A program made the translations under genes and the position numbers. From the NCBI RefSeq assembly GCF_030463565.1, contig NC_134646.1, positions 61,335,710 to 61,399,709 on the forward strand: a stretch of 64,000 nucleotides of DNA. Direction: 5' to 3'. How positions within the stretch are numbered: the first letter of the stretch is position 1; every line of letters starts with the position of its first letter. Below the pieces are notes generated by a model, which was not told the origin of the DNA, searched no databases, and saw only the letters and a list, made by a program, of their open reading frames with translations. Source of the stretch: Pelecanus crispus (lineage: Eukaryota; Chordata; Aves; Pelecaniformes; Pelecanidae). Positions 42,260-54,288 of the stretch are shown here, piece after piece.

Positions 42260-44431
42260 TTTCCATTGGTTGTCAATGTATTTAACTTTTTTTTACAGAA
42301 CCTTCTACGTAGTTGTGTATGGTGCCTCCTAACTGTAGGCAAAATTGAACTCACCTTACTGGAAGTCTCTTGAGGTTCATATAGAGATAGAAAATCAACA
42401 AATGAATTTGGATGTAGATTTTGAAATACAGCTTGAAATACTGTAGTGAATTTTCTCAGCAGAATAGAATCTGGAGCAGTTGGTATAGTCATGTGGAAGA
42501 GTGCTTGAGTTAGTGCAGAGCTTGCAGAGCTGCACAAAGCTTGCACAAAGTTGCACAAGGCTTAGGCAGCTTGGTCACAGGACCTCTTTCTCTAAAATTA
42601 GTTTGCAAGAAAGAAAATTACGCATCCTGAGAAGATATCTAGAGGTCCAGAGCTTGAGATGGTTCCTGGGTAGTGTTTTCTCAGATTCAGTGAAGCTTAA
42701 AAGGATAGGGCCCAGGTACAGGACTCTCTGAATATCCAGCACAGGTGGACAAAAATGGCCATGCCACAAAAGAGGACTGAATGAGGAAGAAAGGTTTTGC
42801 GTTTTCTTAAAAAAGAAAAGAAAAATAAAAAGGAAGGATGAGCTACTTCACCTTTTGGGGCTCACAGTTTGGCACTGATATGAGGGAGAAGCAGTGAATT
42901 GACAATCGGAGCTCTAATTCCCATCCTCTCGTAGAGTCCAGGTACCATTTTGATCCCTAGAGATACCCTGACCAAGGGGACTGAGAGGGTATCTGCAGTA
43001 ACGTAAATGCCTTCATCGTCATTGGCTGTATCTTAAGAAACTCTTTGACTTCTCTACATCCTGCTTTTTTTTTTTTAGCTTTCTACTTTTTTTCTTCTCA
43101 CCCATATATCTTACTTTATGCTTATTATTAGAAGAATCTGTGCTTTTCAGCCAAAACAGTATCTTTTGCAGCACAGCTACGAGTTCTGATCAGAAAGGCA
43201 ATAACCAGTCAGAAGCTGAAAAAATTTGCCAGCTCTTGGGACAGCAGGTAAGACCCTCTATTCATGGAGTCAGAAAGACAAGCTACGTTTACAGTATTTG
43301 CTGCATCGTAAATACAGCAGGCCCCATTACCTATACTTGTTCTGTTTTGCCTTCAAGAAAACATGGGTGGGCTCTGACAAACATTCACAACTGCTAAAGG
43401 TGATCACAGCAAACTTCCTCTTTGCCCCCAGAAGGGCAGGTGTTTGCTGTCTGGAACTCCAGACTTAAATGACCAGCAAGCAGGAAGTTTTCCTTTCAAA
43501 AATGCATTTCAACATGAAGACGAGAGAAGAAGGGATGCTAAGATTAAATCTTCATTTAGTATAGAATGTTTGCATTTTATCTCAGTCTTGCCTTCCATTA
43601 TTATTAACAAATATTTTAATTTTGATTTTATTTTGCCTGGGGTCTAAGCAGGCTGAGGGCTCTTGAAGTCTTGAGCTGTGAGTGACTGTTTAATGATTTG
43701 TAGGGGAAAGGTCAAATTTAACACCTTTAGCTCTCTCATCCCACTTAGCCTCAAAAGTAATATAACATACTTATTCCCAAATTGCAGGCATTTAACTTAG
43801 GACTGTGGAAAGAAATGTTTTCTGTGCTTCCTCCTTCCCCTCCGACTAATGCTTCAGTATATGACTCATTTAACCCTTAGAAAACTGAAGATGAACAGAC
43901 TTAACTTGGTTTGCCTGTCCCTTTTCACACAGCCAGGGACAGCTGGATTGTTACACAGTGGCGTGCTTGAAAATTTTCTTGGAAAGCTTCAGAGATTTAG
44001 ATCAGCAGCCCTTGGAACTTCTGTAATACAGTTAACATCCCCTGTTGTGTGTGAAGCTTTAAGAACTCATATGGTTCCTTCTGTTGGCTGGAGGACAGAG
44101 AAACCCTCTGAAAGTCAGAGAGTGCACCAGGAATCCTTCCTGTCACACAGGTGGGAGCACAGAGCTGTTGCCAGAAATTAATTATTTCTTTCAGGAGTGG
44201 AAATTTTTAGTGGGGGTTTGCTTGCCATTTTGGAAAGAACTTGGGAACTACTTGACCTCTGGCAACGTAGCTGATGCAATCATAAGCAGAAATTACAGGT
44301 TTCTGGTATATGGCCAAAATCCTTTTGTGAATACTGTTGGAAAGGGAGGCTTGTAATGAGCACGGGGAGCAATTAAAACTTGTACTTTGGAACCAGAAGC
44401 CCACACACTGTTAGAGTTTTGTCCATGCTAT
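42260..44431. other. Intergenic, TLR1B to solo LTR
   Basis: About 2.2 kb of mixed AT-rich DNA. The short ORFs carry no recognisable protein. Repeated CTTGCACAAAG-like words at 42,520-42,560 are local and short. Confidence 0.5.
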
Positions 44432-45017
44432 TGTATTGGGTCTGGCTGAGATGGAGTTAATCTTCCCCACAGCAGGCCTCATAGTGCTGTGCTTTGTATT
44501 GGTAGCTAGAAGGGTGTTGATAACACACCAGTGTTTTGGCTACTGCTGAGCAGTGCTCTCATGGCATCAAGGCTGTCTCCAGCATTTCCCCCACCACCAC
44601 CAGTAAGCTGGGAGGCTGGGGGTGGGCAAGATCTTGGGAGGGGACATAGCCAGCACAGCTGGCCCCAACTGACCAAAGGGATATTCCATACCATATGACT
44701 CTGACTCAGCAGTAAAAGCTAAGAGAAAGGAGGAGGTGGGGGGCATTCACTATTTATGTTTGTCTTCCAGAGCAACTGCTATGTGTACCAAAGCCCTGCT
44801 TCCCAGGAAGTGGCTGGACATCACCTACTGATGGGAAGTAGAGAATAAAATCTTTGTTTTCTTTTTTTGCTTCCGCATGCGGCCTTTGCTTTTGCTTTTA
44901 TATTAAACTGCCTTTACCTTGACCATGAGGGGTTTTTTCATGTCATTTTCTCCCCACCTGTCCTGCTGAGGAAGGGAGCGATAGAGCAGCTTGGTGGCAC
45001 CTGGTCAACCCACCACA
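44432..45017 (+). mobile_element. Solo LTR, avian ERVL group
   Basis: It begins TGTATTGGGTCTGGCTGAG and ends CCACCACA. It is flanked by the 5-bp repeat GCTAT on both sides (44427-44431 and 45018-45022), as ERVL insertions make. Internal marks are GATATTCCATACCATATGAC (44680-44699) and an ATTAAA poly(A) signal (44902-44907). No internal viral region is present, so it is a solo LTR left by recombination. Because the duplication is exact and most of the length is kept, it looks moderately young. Confidence 0.85.
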
Positions 45018-47069
45018 GCTATGTGCCAGATGATTGACAAAACAGGTACACATGCAGTGAATTACTGCATCTAGTTTCTCTGATTCCACAGGAGAGAATG
45101 AGTTTCTCAAGTAATACATATCAGAATATTTAAAGCAATTATTTTAGCCTCTACCATACTCTGAACACTTTCTACAAAAGCAGTTTTAGTCCAAGAAGAA
45201 ATTTTCCCCATACATGGGCCCATGTGTTGGTCTCACAGCCCATGTCAGCCACTTTATCTGCACATTTTGGAAAGCAGCTACTCTTTTCTGTGCACCCTGG
45301 TGATGTGAGTCTGCAACTGGTTCTGCACTGAAAACTGTAGCTACTAATGCACTCCAGGTATCAGGAAAAGGGAGTATGTAAATATATTCTGATGTCAGAT
45401 ACCATATCAGAGCAGATTCCTGGCATTTGACTAGTCATCTTAGTGACTAGCAGGAATGCTATTTTTACATACATAATAATATCAACATACAAAACTGGTA
45501 ACATGGGGGTTAAACACCCTCCAAAACCTAGAAAATGTGCAAAATGAAGTGAAAGTGTAAATGGTTTTATGTATATTTAAGTAGTGTGTAGTATAAAGGA
45601 AACTGAACTGCGACAGACTGGGAGTCCAGACGCAATGTGGGTTGCCCTGCTGAGATCTCAGCTTTTTTTTAGCTTTGGAAATGTTACAAAGTATCAGCAC
45701 CAAAGCTCAACTGCAGAGGGTTAGAGCAGGAAAAGGCGCTCGAAGGAAAAGACTGGGACTGCGTGGGAAATGAGGCATTCTGCTGAGGGATAGGTTCAAA
45801 ACCTCTGAGAAACCCATGGCTTTACTCAGGGCTTCAGTTTGGCTCTTTTTTTCTTTCAGAAACATCTACTGAGATTGACTAAAATGTTCATTTGTAGTCG
45901 CTGTTTGGTCAAGAGGAAGCAGTATTGATAAACCAATAAACGAGAAAGCTCTGTATTCTGCAAGGTGGCTCTGTGTTACCAGTTTGATTTCCACAGCTTT
46001 GATCCTTGTGTATATTTATGCCCAAGCCAAATAGGCTTGGGCATAAATGTGATACAACCTCTGCTCACTTTGACTTGCGGTGGCATTTAGCCCTTGGTTC
46101 ACCTACTTGACACACAGGGTTAAGTTGTGACAATGAGAGTTGCGGTTGAAGATAAGGTCCTCAATATGACCAAACACTGGCTTTGCAACCTTAATGATTG
46201 TATTAACTTTTCATGAGGGCTTGGATGAGTCCATCTGCTCTGGCTATGTTTTCACTTGGTGCTTCACACGTGTAAGTTCCCTTCTGCAGTTCCAGTTGGA
46301 GAGATTCTTCACGCCTTTGGGTGTAGTGCTGGTTCTGAATAGTTTCTGGTACGCAGCCAAGTCTAGCTGCAGTTCCTCTCTGGGTAAGAATTAACAACAT
46401 ACAGGCAGAAGTGGGAAAGGTACCTTGAGAAAAGGTTCTTTGTGAAGAGGTGCTCACTGATAGAATCAGCTACAAAAAACCCCAGCAATATAAACTTCAG
46501 AAATGGAGCAAGGTATCTGCATGAGTGTACACACATGCTGACTGTGGAAAGGATGGTATTTAGCTGGTACATTTCAGGATGCGTGAACAGAAATACTCTG
46601 CTTCTTAGTTTTTGTGTATCATGCAAAGCATCTTAATCAGTAAACTGAAACCAGTCCCAAACCCAACAGCTTTGCTGAATTGCTTAGTAAAAATAACATC
46701 ATGCAATGTTCCTAATGATTTAACAGAGGTATTCAGGGGTATCAGTTTTATTTTAACTAGTTGCAATTTTTTCTTTATGGCAAACTGTTTATTTGAATGT
46801 ATTTTAAAGTCTCATAAAGAGGGTGGTAAGGAAATGAAACATACTACAACTAAAGATGTAGATACTTTTGCTTTTTACAGCTCTGTGTGCACTGGAGTCA
46901 GTTCTGATGAAAGCTGATGGTGTATTTGATTTTGTCCATGCAACAAAGCTTTTTCATGGATTATACTTGAAGTAAAACTGCCACTGGTTTGCATAATTTA
47001 GTTCTCAATTTGATTGTGGTATTATTGTTCTGTCAACAAGTGCCTTAGTCTATTCATTTTCATGAATTA
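45018..47069. other. Intergenic, solo LTR to CR1
   Basis: About 2 kb. The only notable structure is the hairpin at 46014-46048. No gene recognised. Confidence 0.5.
46014..46048. repeat. Perfect 15-bp-stem hairpin
   Basis: ATTTATGCCCAAGCC (46014-46028) and GGCTTGGGCATAAAT (46034-46048) are exact complements around a 5-nt loop (AAATA). No T-run terminator logic applies in a vertebrate. It could be a foldback scar or part of a small hairpin transcript. Confidence 0.85.
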
Positions 47070-48098
47070 AGGCCCAGCAATGGGAACTTCTCCTTTAACT
47101 CTGACAAGTGGAGTCCCTCAGGGGTCCGTACTGGGACCAGTGCTGTTTAATATCTTCATCAATGACACAGACAGTGGGATCGAGTGCACCCTCAGCAAGT
47201 TTGCAGACGACACCAAGCTGAGTGGTGCCGTTGACACACCAGAAGGACGAGATGTCATCCAGAGGGACCTGGACAAGCTGGAGAGGTGGGCCTGTGTGAA
47301 CCTCATGAGGTTCAACAAGGCCAAGTGCAAGGGCCTGCACCTGGGACGGGGCAGCCCCCAGTATCAGTACAGGTTGGGGGATGAAGAGATTGAGAGCTGT
47401 CCTGTGGAGAAGGACTTGGGGGTACTGGTGGATGAAAAGCTGGACATGAGTCGGCAATGTGTGCTTGCAGCCCAGAAAGCCAACCGTATCCTGGGCTGCA
47501 TCAAAAGCAGCGTGGCCAGCAGGTCGAGGGAGGTGATTCTGCCCCTCTACTCTGCTCTGGTGAGACCTCACCTGCAGCACTGCGTCCAGCTCTGGGGCCC
47601 TCAGCGCAAGAAGGACATGGACCTGCTGGAGCGGGTCCAGAAGAGGGCCACCAAAATGATCCGAGGGCTGGAGCACCTCTCCTATGAGGCCAGGCTGAGA
47701 GAGTTGGGGTTGTTCAGCCTGGAGAAGAGAAGGCTGCGAGGAGACCTTATTGCGACCTTCCAGTACTTAAAGGGGGCCTACAGGAAAGATGGGGAGAATC
47801 TTTTTAGCAAGGACTGTTGTGACAGGACAAGGAGTAATGGGTTTAAACTAAAGGAAGATAGATTCAGACTGGATACAAGGAAGAAATTTTTTACAATGAG
47901 GGTGGTGAAGCACTGGAACAGGTTGCCCAGAGAGGTGGTAGAGGCCCCATCCCTGGCAACATTCAAGGTCAGGTTGGACGGGGCTCTGAGCAACCTGATC
48001 TGGTTAAAGCTGTCCCTGCTCACTGCACGGGGGTTGGGCTAGATGACCTCTAAAGGTCCTTTCCAACCCAAACATTCTATGATTCTATGATTCTATGA
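47070..48098 (+). mobile_element. 5'-truncated CR1 LINE with open reverse-transcriptase end
   Basis: The 3' quarter of a CR1. An open frame from 47080 to 48042 (320 codons) begins at [19 protein letters not shown], continues with the catalytic [11 protein letters not shown] motif (FADD variant of YxDD), then [12 protein letters not shown] and [18 protein letters not shown], and ends [12 protein letters not shown] short 3' UTR (AGATGACCTCTAAAGGTCC) and a tail of three ATTCTATG units follow. The endonuclease and the first part of the reverse transcriptase are missing, so it cannot move by itself. The uninterrupted frame points to a young insertion. It resembles the CR1 subfamilies that stayed active late in birds. 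No target duplication is seen, as is normal for CR1. Confidence 0.93.
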
Positions 48099-51000
48099 AC
48101 TTGAAGACAAGACAGTATCAGCTGACAAGCAGACTCTTGCTGCCTGTTGAGAAACATTCACAATCCCCGGTCTTGCCTGGGGTCACAGATGTCTCAGATT
48201 TTTCTGTAATGTATTACTCAGATTCGCTGCACTGAGGAAAGCAGAATGGTTTCAGTTCAGTTTCAGCTCAGACTATCTTCAACCAATCTTAAAATGAAAA
48301 AGACATTTTCTTTCAGCAAAGCAAAGGATTACATTCTTCTTTACAAAATTAAAAAGGTAATTTCAAAAGAAAAGTTTAAAAAGGAATCTAATGCAAGCTT
48401 GAAATATAGCTGGCACCACTATCTAGAATAAATTTTTGTACTTCTCAGCTTTCTTTAGCTGAATCCCATCTTGCCTTCAGCTGTCCTCCAAGGTGCAGTT
48501 TTATGGGGTGGAGTAAGCTCTAGACTGAGTCCAGAATAGGCCAAGGTGCCCCCTCTCCCCCTAGTTTGCTCATACCCAAAGAATTCATTACATACTTCAT
48601 GAATTTAATCTTAAAATTTATTAAGATTAAACAAATCTTCGTCATTTATTCACCTCTGCTTTCTTCCTTGCTAATTAATCTTACTGAAGCATGTTGTATT
48701 AGTACAGAGACTTATGGGGGTGAGGTGTTGGTTTTGGTTATTTACCTCTGCCTTTGCAATGCACTCACTCTCTGCTCTGTTGATGTGATTGCTAGGCTCA
48801 TGTCCCTGTTCAAGACGTTAATTGAATGGCTGCTTTATTGGATTCCTCCATCCCCAGAGTGCCCTATATTCCCGTGTTCTTCATGGCTTCTTTACAGCTT
48901 TCATATCATAACAAATATCCTCTATAGTTAATTTTTTATAATTTTTTTGAAGAAAGCTACGATGTGGGGCATCCCTGATAACAATCTGAGGCATCTCTAG
49001 TGTAAAGATGACTGACCTGTAAAGGTTTTGAACTGTGCCAGTTTGCCCCTGTTGCTAGCTTTTGGGATCTAAGCTTTCGCCATCTGTCAATGTGTTACAT
49101 TAATTAGTCTGCTTGCTGAGGAAAATAACTCAGCGGGATAGAGCTCTGCAAGAGATTTTCATATGAAGAGAAGTTGGTGGTGAGGGTTCTGCTTCCTCTT
49201 TTCTGTGTGTGCAAAAGAGGAAATGCAGTTGATGAATTTCTAGAACATCTGTGTAACCATGAGAAGCAGATGTGAAATTAGAAATGCAGATTTATTTAAA
49301 GAGTCTTGCCTTGGTGAATATTCTGTACCGCAGATAGGTTTATTTCCTCCTAAACTGTACAGTTATGTAAATATTACAGGAGTAAATGCATTTCGAGTCT
49401 GGACTGTTAAAAGTTTACTTTCATTATGCTCTTAATACCTGCATTGTAGGGAAATGTGATTAATTCTTAGAATTATGTGGCCTATATAAGAAAATCCTGC
49501 TCTTTCTACGGTAATTATTAAGGAATTAGCATCTCATGAGATTCTCCAGCTTGAAGATTACATATGTTTGAAATTCTGTTTTGAGCGTGTTGACTGGGTA
49601 TGCAGAGGTCTTTTGCTGATTCTTCGATCGGAGATGAATTCCACGTACAAATGGTGGGTTATATTTGCTCCATTATTTACATTTTTTTCTTTTTTTATAT
49701 GTATTTTGGACTCCATCAATCTCAGGTGCTGGTGTTTCTTCACTGTTGGAAGATATTACATTTCGAAATTTCAGTGAAAATGCTCGTCTGTATGTTGAAT
49801 TTCAACAAAGAAGAAAGGAAAAAAAAATGTTTGGTATGGCAATTTTTGTTCTCAGCCAACTTTAATTTAATGCCAGCAAAAAATAGTGTTGGGGGGGTAA
49901 CCACTGATCCTTAATATTGCTTTTCTACACATATCTGCTTTATTCTTTGACTGGGACACTCTTCAGTGATATACAGCGTAGATTGTCTCTTCTTGCAGTG
50001 TATAGCATAGCATAAACAGTAAATTAAAAGTCTTCTGGCAATGGAGCATGGACCATTGTTTTTTTTCTCCCTTCAGAACATTTCTTGCTTTGTTCCTCAT
50101 GGCCCTTTTGCCCAAGGGGAAGATCCTCCAGATAGTTCCAGATCAAAGTTTATTTGATTCAAGAGGTTCTTTACCAGCCTTGACTCTGAAGAACAGGGTC
50201 AGCTGCTCTTTGAAGGAAGCTGAGTCAGGTTTCCTTGTCTTGGTTCTTCTTGTGAGTGATATTGTACTTTGACCAACCATCCCAGCTTCATTTCTATTCT
50301 GTACTCAGATACCCTAGCACAACTTTCTGAAGACAGAATTTGACCTCTCAATTGGATTCTATTGAGGTAGAAATTTACACTTTACTGATTATTCTTTTAT
50401 TGCTTTTGGTGATGTTAATTACACATATTTTTGCTTTACTTGTTTGAAAGAAAACTTGATTAAGCTTGGTGGGAGACTTGGAGGGGAAGGGATGAGTTTT
50501 GATATCAGTCAATCAAATTAGTGGGGACTAACACACATTATAACCTAGAACTGAAAAAATAGGCTTTGGTTTTTATTTAACAAAAGATTACACAGGGGCA
50601 GAATTTTAAAACTTTGGGTTTTTTTCAAACAAAACTAGCACAGGAAAAAAAAATTGGGGCTGTTTTTCTCCTTAAAGAGTTTATGAGTTGCTCATACTTC
50701 AGGTTGTCTGTGTGTTGTGTTAAATGCTTGATGACAAGAGAGTAATGCCCAGGTCATGCTTTTTCATGATAGGACTGATGCCTCTCCGAATCTATGTAGG
50801 CTATTGGTAGACGTGACCATATATTAATTTTACTGGACCATTTTCCATATCCACAAAATCTTTCCCTCCCTGGGCTTTTTGATCCTTAGAACTAGACTCA
50901 TTGTCCCATACTGTTTCTAGAGAGGTTCTTTGCCAAGTTGCAACTGCGGGGTAATTTGGAAAATGTAGGAAATTTCCTAGGACACCTAGGAAATCCTGGA

Positions 51001-51745
51001 GTCTTTGGAAGTGTCAAGTGTTTTCTTTCAGATTTTGGATACCACTGCTTCATACATAGTGTCCACTTATGCTGTGGTTTTCCTGTTAGTATGCTTTTGG
51101 ACAGACTGGCACTATGATATTCATGAGACTGTATAATTCCTCCTCAAGCTTCTTGGCTTACTGGAAAAATGGACCCCTATGTCTTTGTGCTATAGCAGAG
51201 ACAAAGCTGATCAGCCTCTCTGATCAGCTGACCCTGAGGGGGTGCATGGCTGTGTCCTGGGTCTTTGGGGTGTGAAGACTTTGGCTTTTCTGACTGAAGA
51301 ATTTGCTTTTGCACCAGTTCCTGTGAGGGTCCATGGGGCTTTTAGAGTTCCGTCCCCAAATGTGTCTGGACATGGGGTGTAGGGAAAGAGCAGAAGGGAG
51401 GGTTGTTGTGTTCTCCTTTACTCCTAAATGCATTGATGTGGGTTTATACTGGTTTTGAATGTTTGAAGATTGTTGAGAAATTTGCATTTCTTAACATCTT
51501 TGTGATTTTTTTACTTACCACTGATTGTATTCCTCCCATTATGAAGGAATTAGTTTCTACTTAACTGAGAAAATCAGTAACTGGAATTAAAGAATGAGGG
51601 TGAGGAGGATTGATAAGAACTTAGAACAAGAGTGTGTAAAAATAAAATTATTGCATAAATTTTGTATTTAATTTTATTTTAGTAATAAAAAGCAAATTCA
51701 ACAGTTCAACAATTGCAGCAAATTCCATGTGTTTTCTTTTCATAG
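48099..51745. other. Intergenic, CR1 to TLR1A
   Basis: About 3.6 kb of AT-rich DNA with no recognisable gene or repeat. TLR1A promoter and first non-coding exon should lie here but are not readable. Confidence 0.5.
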
Positions 51746-51831
51746 GGCTGGACTCATCACTGAGACATGTTGAACAGCAAAGACATGCTTCTATGTTTCT
51801 GTAAGGAACCAACATAAACCTGGAAGGCATA
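51746..51831 (+). other. TLR1A: TLR1A 5' UTR part of the coding exon
   Basis: GTTTTCTTTTCATAG at 51731-51745 is a good 3' splice site 86 bp before the start codon, parallel to the arrangement in TLR1B. Confidence 0.6.
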
Positions 51832-54288
51832 ATGGGGCCTCTTACAAATATCTACGTCTGTGCTTGTGTTTTTACATTCATGCTATGGAATAATATCCAG
51901 CCAACTGTGGAGAATGAATTTATTGCAAATTATTCAAGCAGTTTGCTAACTAATGTTCCAAAAAACATTCCAGTCCATACTCATGTATTAGATTTATCAC
52001 ATAATAGGATCTCTGGACTTAGTATCTCAGAATTTATTTCTCTTTCTGACCTTCAAGTGTTAAATCTTTCTCATAATCTAATTCCGGAGCTTGACTTCAG
52101 TGTCTTCATTTTTAATCAAGATTTAGAATACTTAGATTTATCTCATAATAACATTTTGAAAGTTTACTGTCAAACTCTTGCATATCTTAGACATTTAGAT
52201 CTTTCTTTCAATAAATTTACTGCCCTGCCCATCTGCCAGGAATTCGGGAACATGTTTCGTTTGGAGTACCTAGGATTAAGTGCCACGATGATACGAAGGT
52301 CAGACTTCAGGCATATCATACATTTGCCTCTGCACACTGTCTTCCTAACCTTAGAAGACTTTTCTTTGTATGAACCTCAGAGTCTGACAGCCTTGAATAC
52401 AAGGAGCCTCCATATTGTTTTTGCAGCAAACCAAAACTTCAGTTTTTCCCTCTTGTATGATGGAATGAGCACTTCAGAAATCTTAAAAATAGTTAACTTA
52501 AGATATACGTTGAGCAACAAAGATTTCCCCTCTCCTTCCTTAACGCTTCTGAAGAAAATCAGGACAACAGCTCTGATGCTTGAAACTGTGGACTTACAAT
52601 GGGCTATCATTTTGGAAATTTTCCTGTTTATTTGGTATTCACCTGTGGAACATTTGACTGTGAGAAATTTGACTTTTTGGGGACCACTGGGGGAGCTGAC
52701 TGAATATGAATTTCTACCCTTATTAAGCTCTATGGAACAATTAATATCTTTGGGTGGCTCCATGAAAACACTAACTTTGGAGCATGTTCGTAATAAATTG
52801 TTTTATTTCAACCAGGAGATTCTATACAGACAGTTTTCAGAGATGAATATTGCCAGTTTGACAATATATGATGCATATATGCCACACATGCTTTGCCCCA
52901 ACAGAACAAGCTCATTTCAGTATTTAAATTTCTCTCACAATGCCCTGACGGATGAATTGTTCCAGAATTGTGGGACGCTGACAGATCTGAAATCACTTAT
53001 TTTGGAGAGGAATAAATTTGAGAGCCTTTCCAAGGTAAGCTTCATGACCAGCCATATGAAATTGCTGAAATATTTGGACATGAGCAACAACTTGTTGAGT
53101 CACGACACAGCTGATGTGCAATGCCGGTGGGCTGAGTCTCTGATGGAGTTGGACCTGTCCTCAAATCAGTTGACGGATGCCGTGTTTGAGTGCCTGCCAG
53201 TCAACATTGAAAAACTCAACCTACAAAACAATCAGATCACCAGCGTCACCAAGGGGATGGCTGAGCTGAAATCCTTGAAGGAGCTGAACCTGGCATCGAA
53301 CAGGCTGGCTGACCTGCCGGGGTGCAGTGGCTTTAGATCCCTGGAGTTCCTGACCATAGAGATGAATTTGATCCTCACCCCATCTGCCGACTTCTTCCAG
53401 AGCTGCCCAAGGATCAGGGAGCTACAAGCTGGGCACAACCCGTTCAAGTGTTCCTGTGAACTGCAAGACTTTATCCGTCTGGAGAAGCAGTCTGCGGGGA
53501 AGCTGTTCGGCTGGCCGGCAGCGTACGTGTGCGAGTACCCGGAAGATTTGCGAGGAACGCAGCTGAAGGACTTCCACCTGACTGAACTGGCTTGCAACAC
53601 GACGCTCTTGCTTGTGACCGCTCTGCTGCTGACGCTGGTGCTGGTGGCTGTCGTGGCCTTTCTGTGCATCTACCTGGATGTGCCGTGGTACGTGCGGATG
53701 ACGTGGCAGTGGACGCAGACGAAGCGGAGAGCTTGGCACAACCATCCCGAAGGGCAGGAGACCGTTCTGCAGTTTCATGCGTTCATTTCCTACAGCGAGC
53801 ACGATTCGTTGTGGGTGAAGAACGAGCTGATGCCGAACCTGGAGAAGGGGGAGGGCTGTGTACGACTGTGCCAGCACGAGAGAAACTTCATCCCTGGCAA
53901 GAGCATTGTGGAGAACATCATTAACTGCATTGAGAAGAGCTACAAGTCAATCTTTGTGTTGTCTCCCAACTTTGTGCAGAGCGAGTGGTGTCACTATGAG
54001 CTGTACTTTGCCCATCACAAATTGTTCAGTGAGAATTCCAACAGCTTAATCCTCATTTTACTGGAGCCGATCCCTCCGTATATTATCCCTGTGAGGTATC
54101 ACAAGCTGAAGGCTCTCATGGCGAAACGAACCTACCTGGAGTGGCCGAAGGAGAGGAGCAAGCATGCCCTTTTCTGGGCTAACCTGAGGGCAGCTATTAG
54201 TGTTAACCTGCCAATATCCTTTGAAGCAAATGAGGAGCAGAGTGATGTTTCTTCTACTGGTAGCGTAGGTCAGTATGTGAATTACTGA
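51832..54288 (+). CDS. TLR1A: Toll-like receptor 1 family member 1 type 1 (TLR1A)
   Basis: A membrane receptor that pairs with TLR2 for di- or tri-acylated lipopeptides. It has 818 codons in one exon, the same length as I recall for chicken TLR1 type 1. Order: signal peptide (about 1-25), N-terminal LRRs (about 45-135; HVLDLSHNRIS, LQVLNLSHNLI, LEYLDLSHNNI, LRHLDLSFNKF), a central region with weak LRRs that shapes the ligand site in mammalian TLR1/TLR6 (about 235-390), C-terminal LRRs (about 395-525), LRRCT (536-589, CSCEL), transmembrane helix (about 592-616), and TIR (about 646-792) with box 1 FHAFISYS, BB loop RLCQHERNFIPGKS (Pro about 688) and box 3 FW. The C-terminal tail (ISFEANEEQSDVSSTGSVGQ...) differs from TLR1B. 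It is downstream of TLR1B in tandem and convergent with KLF3. The codons up to residue 392 are AT-rich; the rest is the converted, GC-richer tract. Confidence 0.96.
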   Translation: MGPLTNIYVCACVFTFMLWNNIQPTVENEFIANYSSSLLTNVPKNIPVHTHVLDLSHNRISGLSISEFISLSDLQVLNLSHNLIPELDFSVFIFNQDLEYLDLSHNNILKVYCQTLAYLRHLDLSFNKFTALPICQEFGNMFRLEYLGLSATMIRRSDFRHIIHLPLHTVFLTLEDFSLYEPQSLTALNTRSLHIVFAANQNFSFSLLYDGMSTSEILKIVNLRYTLSNKDFPSPSLTLLKKIRTTALMLETVDLQWAIILEIFLFIWYSPVEHLTVRNLTFWGPLGELTEYEFLPLLSSMEQLISLGGSMKTLTLEHVRNKLFYFNQEILYRQFSEMNIASLTIYDAYMPHMLCPNRTSSFQYLNFSHNALTDELFQNCGTLTDLKSLILERNKFESLSKVSFMTSHMKLLKYLDMSNNLLSHDTADVQCRWAESLMELDLSSNQLTDAVFECLPVNIEKLNLQNNQITSVTKGMAELKSLKELNLASNRLADLPGCSGFRSLEFLTIEMNLILTPSADFFQSCPRIRELQAGHNPFKCSCELQDFIRLEKQSAGKLFGWPAAYVCEYPEDLRGTQLKDFHLTELACNTTLLLVTALLLTLVLVAVVAFLCIYLDVPWYVRMTWQWTQTKRRAWHNHPEGQETVLQFHAFISYSEHDSLWVKNELMPNLEKGEGCVRLCQHERNFIPGKSIVENIINCIEKSYKSIFVLSPNFVQSEWCHYELYFAHHKLFSENSNSLILILLEPIPPYIIPVRYHKLKALMAKRTYLEWPKERSKHALFWANLRAAISVNLPISFEANEEQSDVSSTGSVGQYVNY
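53006..54215 (+). repeat. Gene-conversion tract, TLR1A copy
   Basis: Partner of 40957-42166: 1,210 bp, two silent differences (53298, 54126), no indels. It begins inside the codon for Glu392 (Gln240 in TLR1B) and ends inside the codon after Pro794. It covers C-terminal LRRs, LRRCT, transmembrane helix and the full TIR domain. Confidence 0.93.

Noticed and set aside
47095-47676. 193-codon minus-strand ORF.
   Set aside because: Shadow of the CR1 reverse-transcriptase frame on the other strand.
49558-49914. Cluster of overlapping ORFs upstream of TLR1A.
   Set aside because: Phe/Ile/Leu-rich translations of AT-rich DNA on both strands with no splice or homology support.
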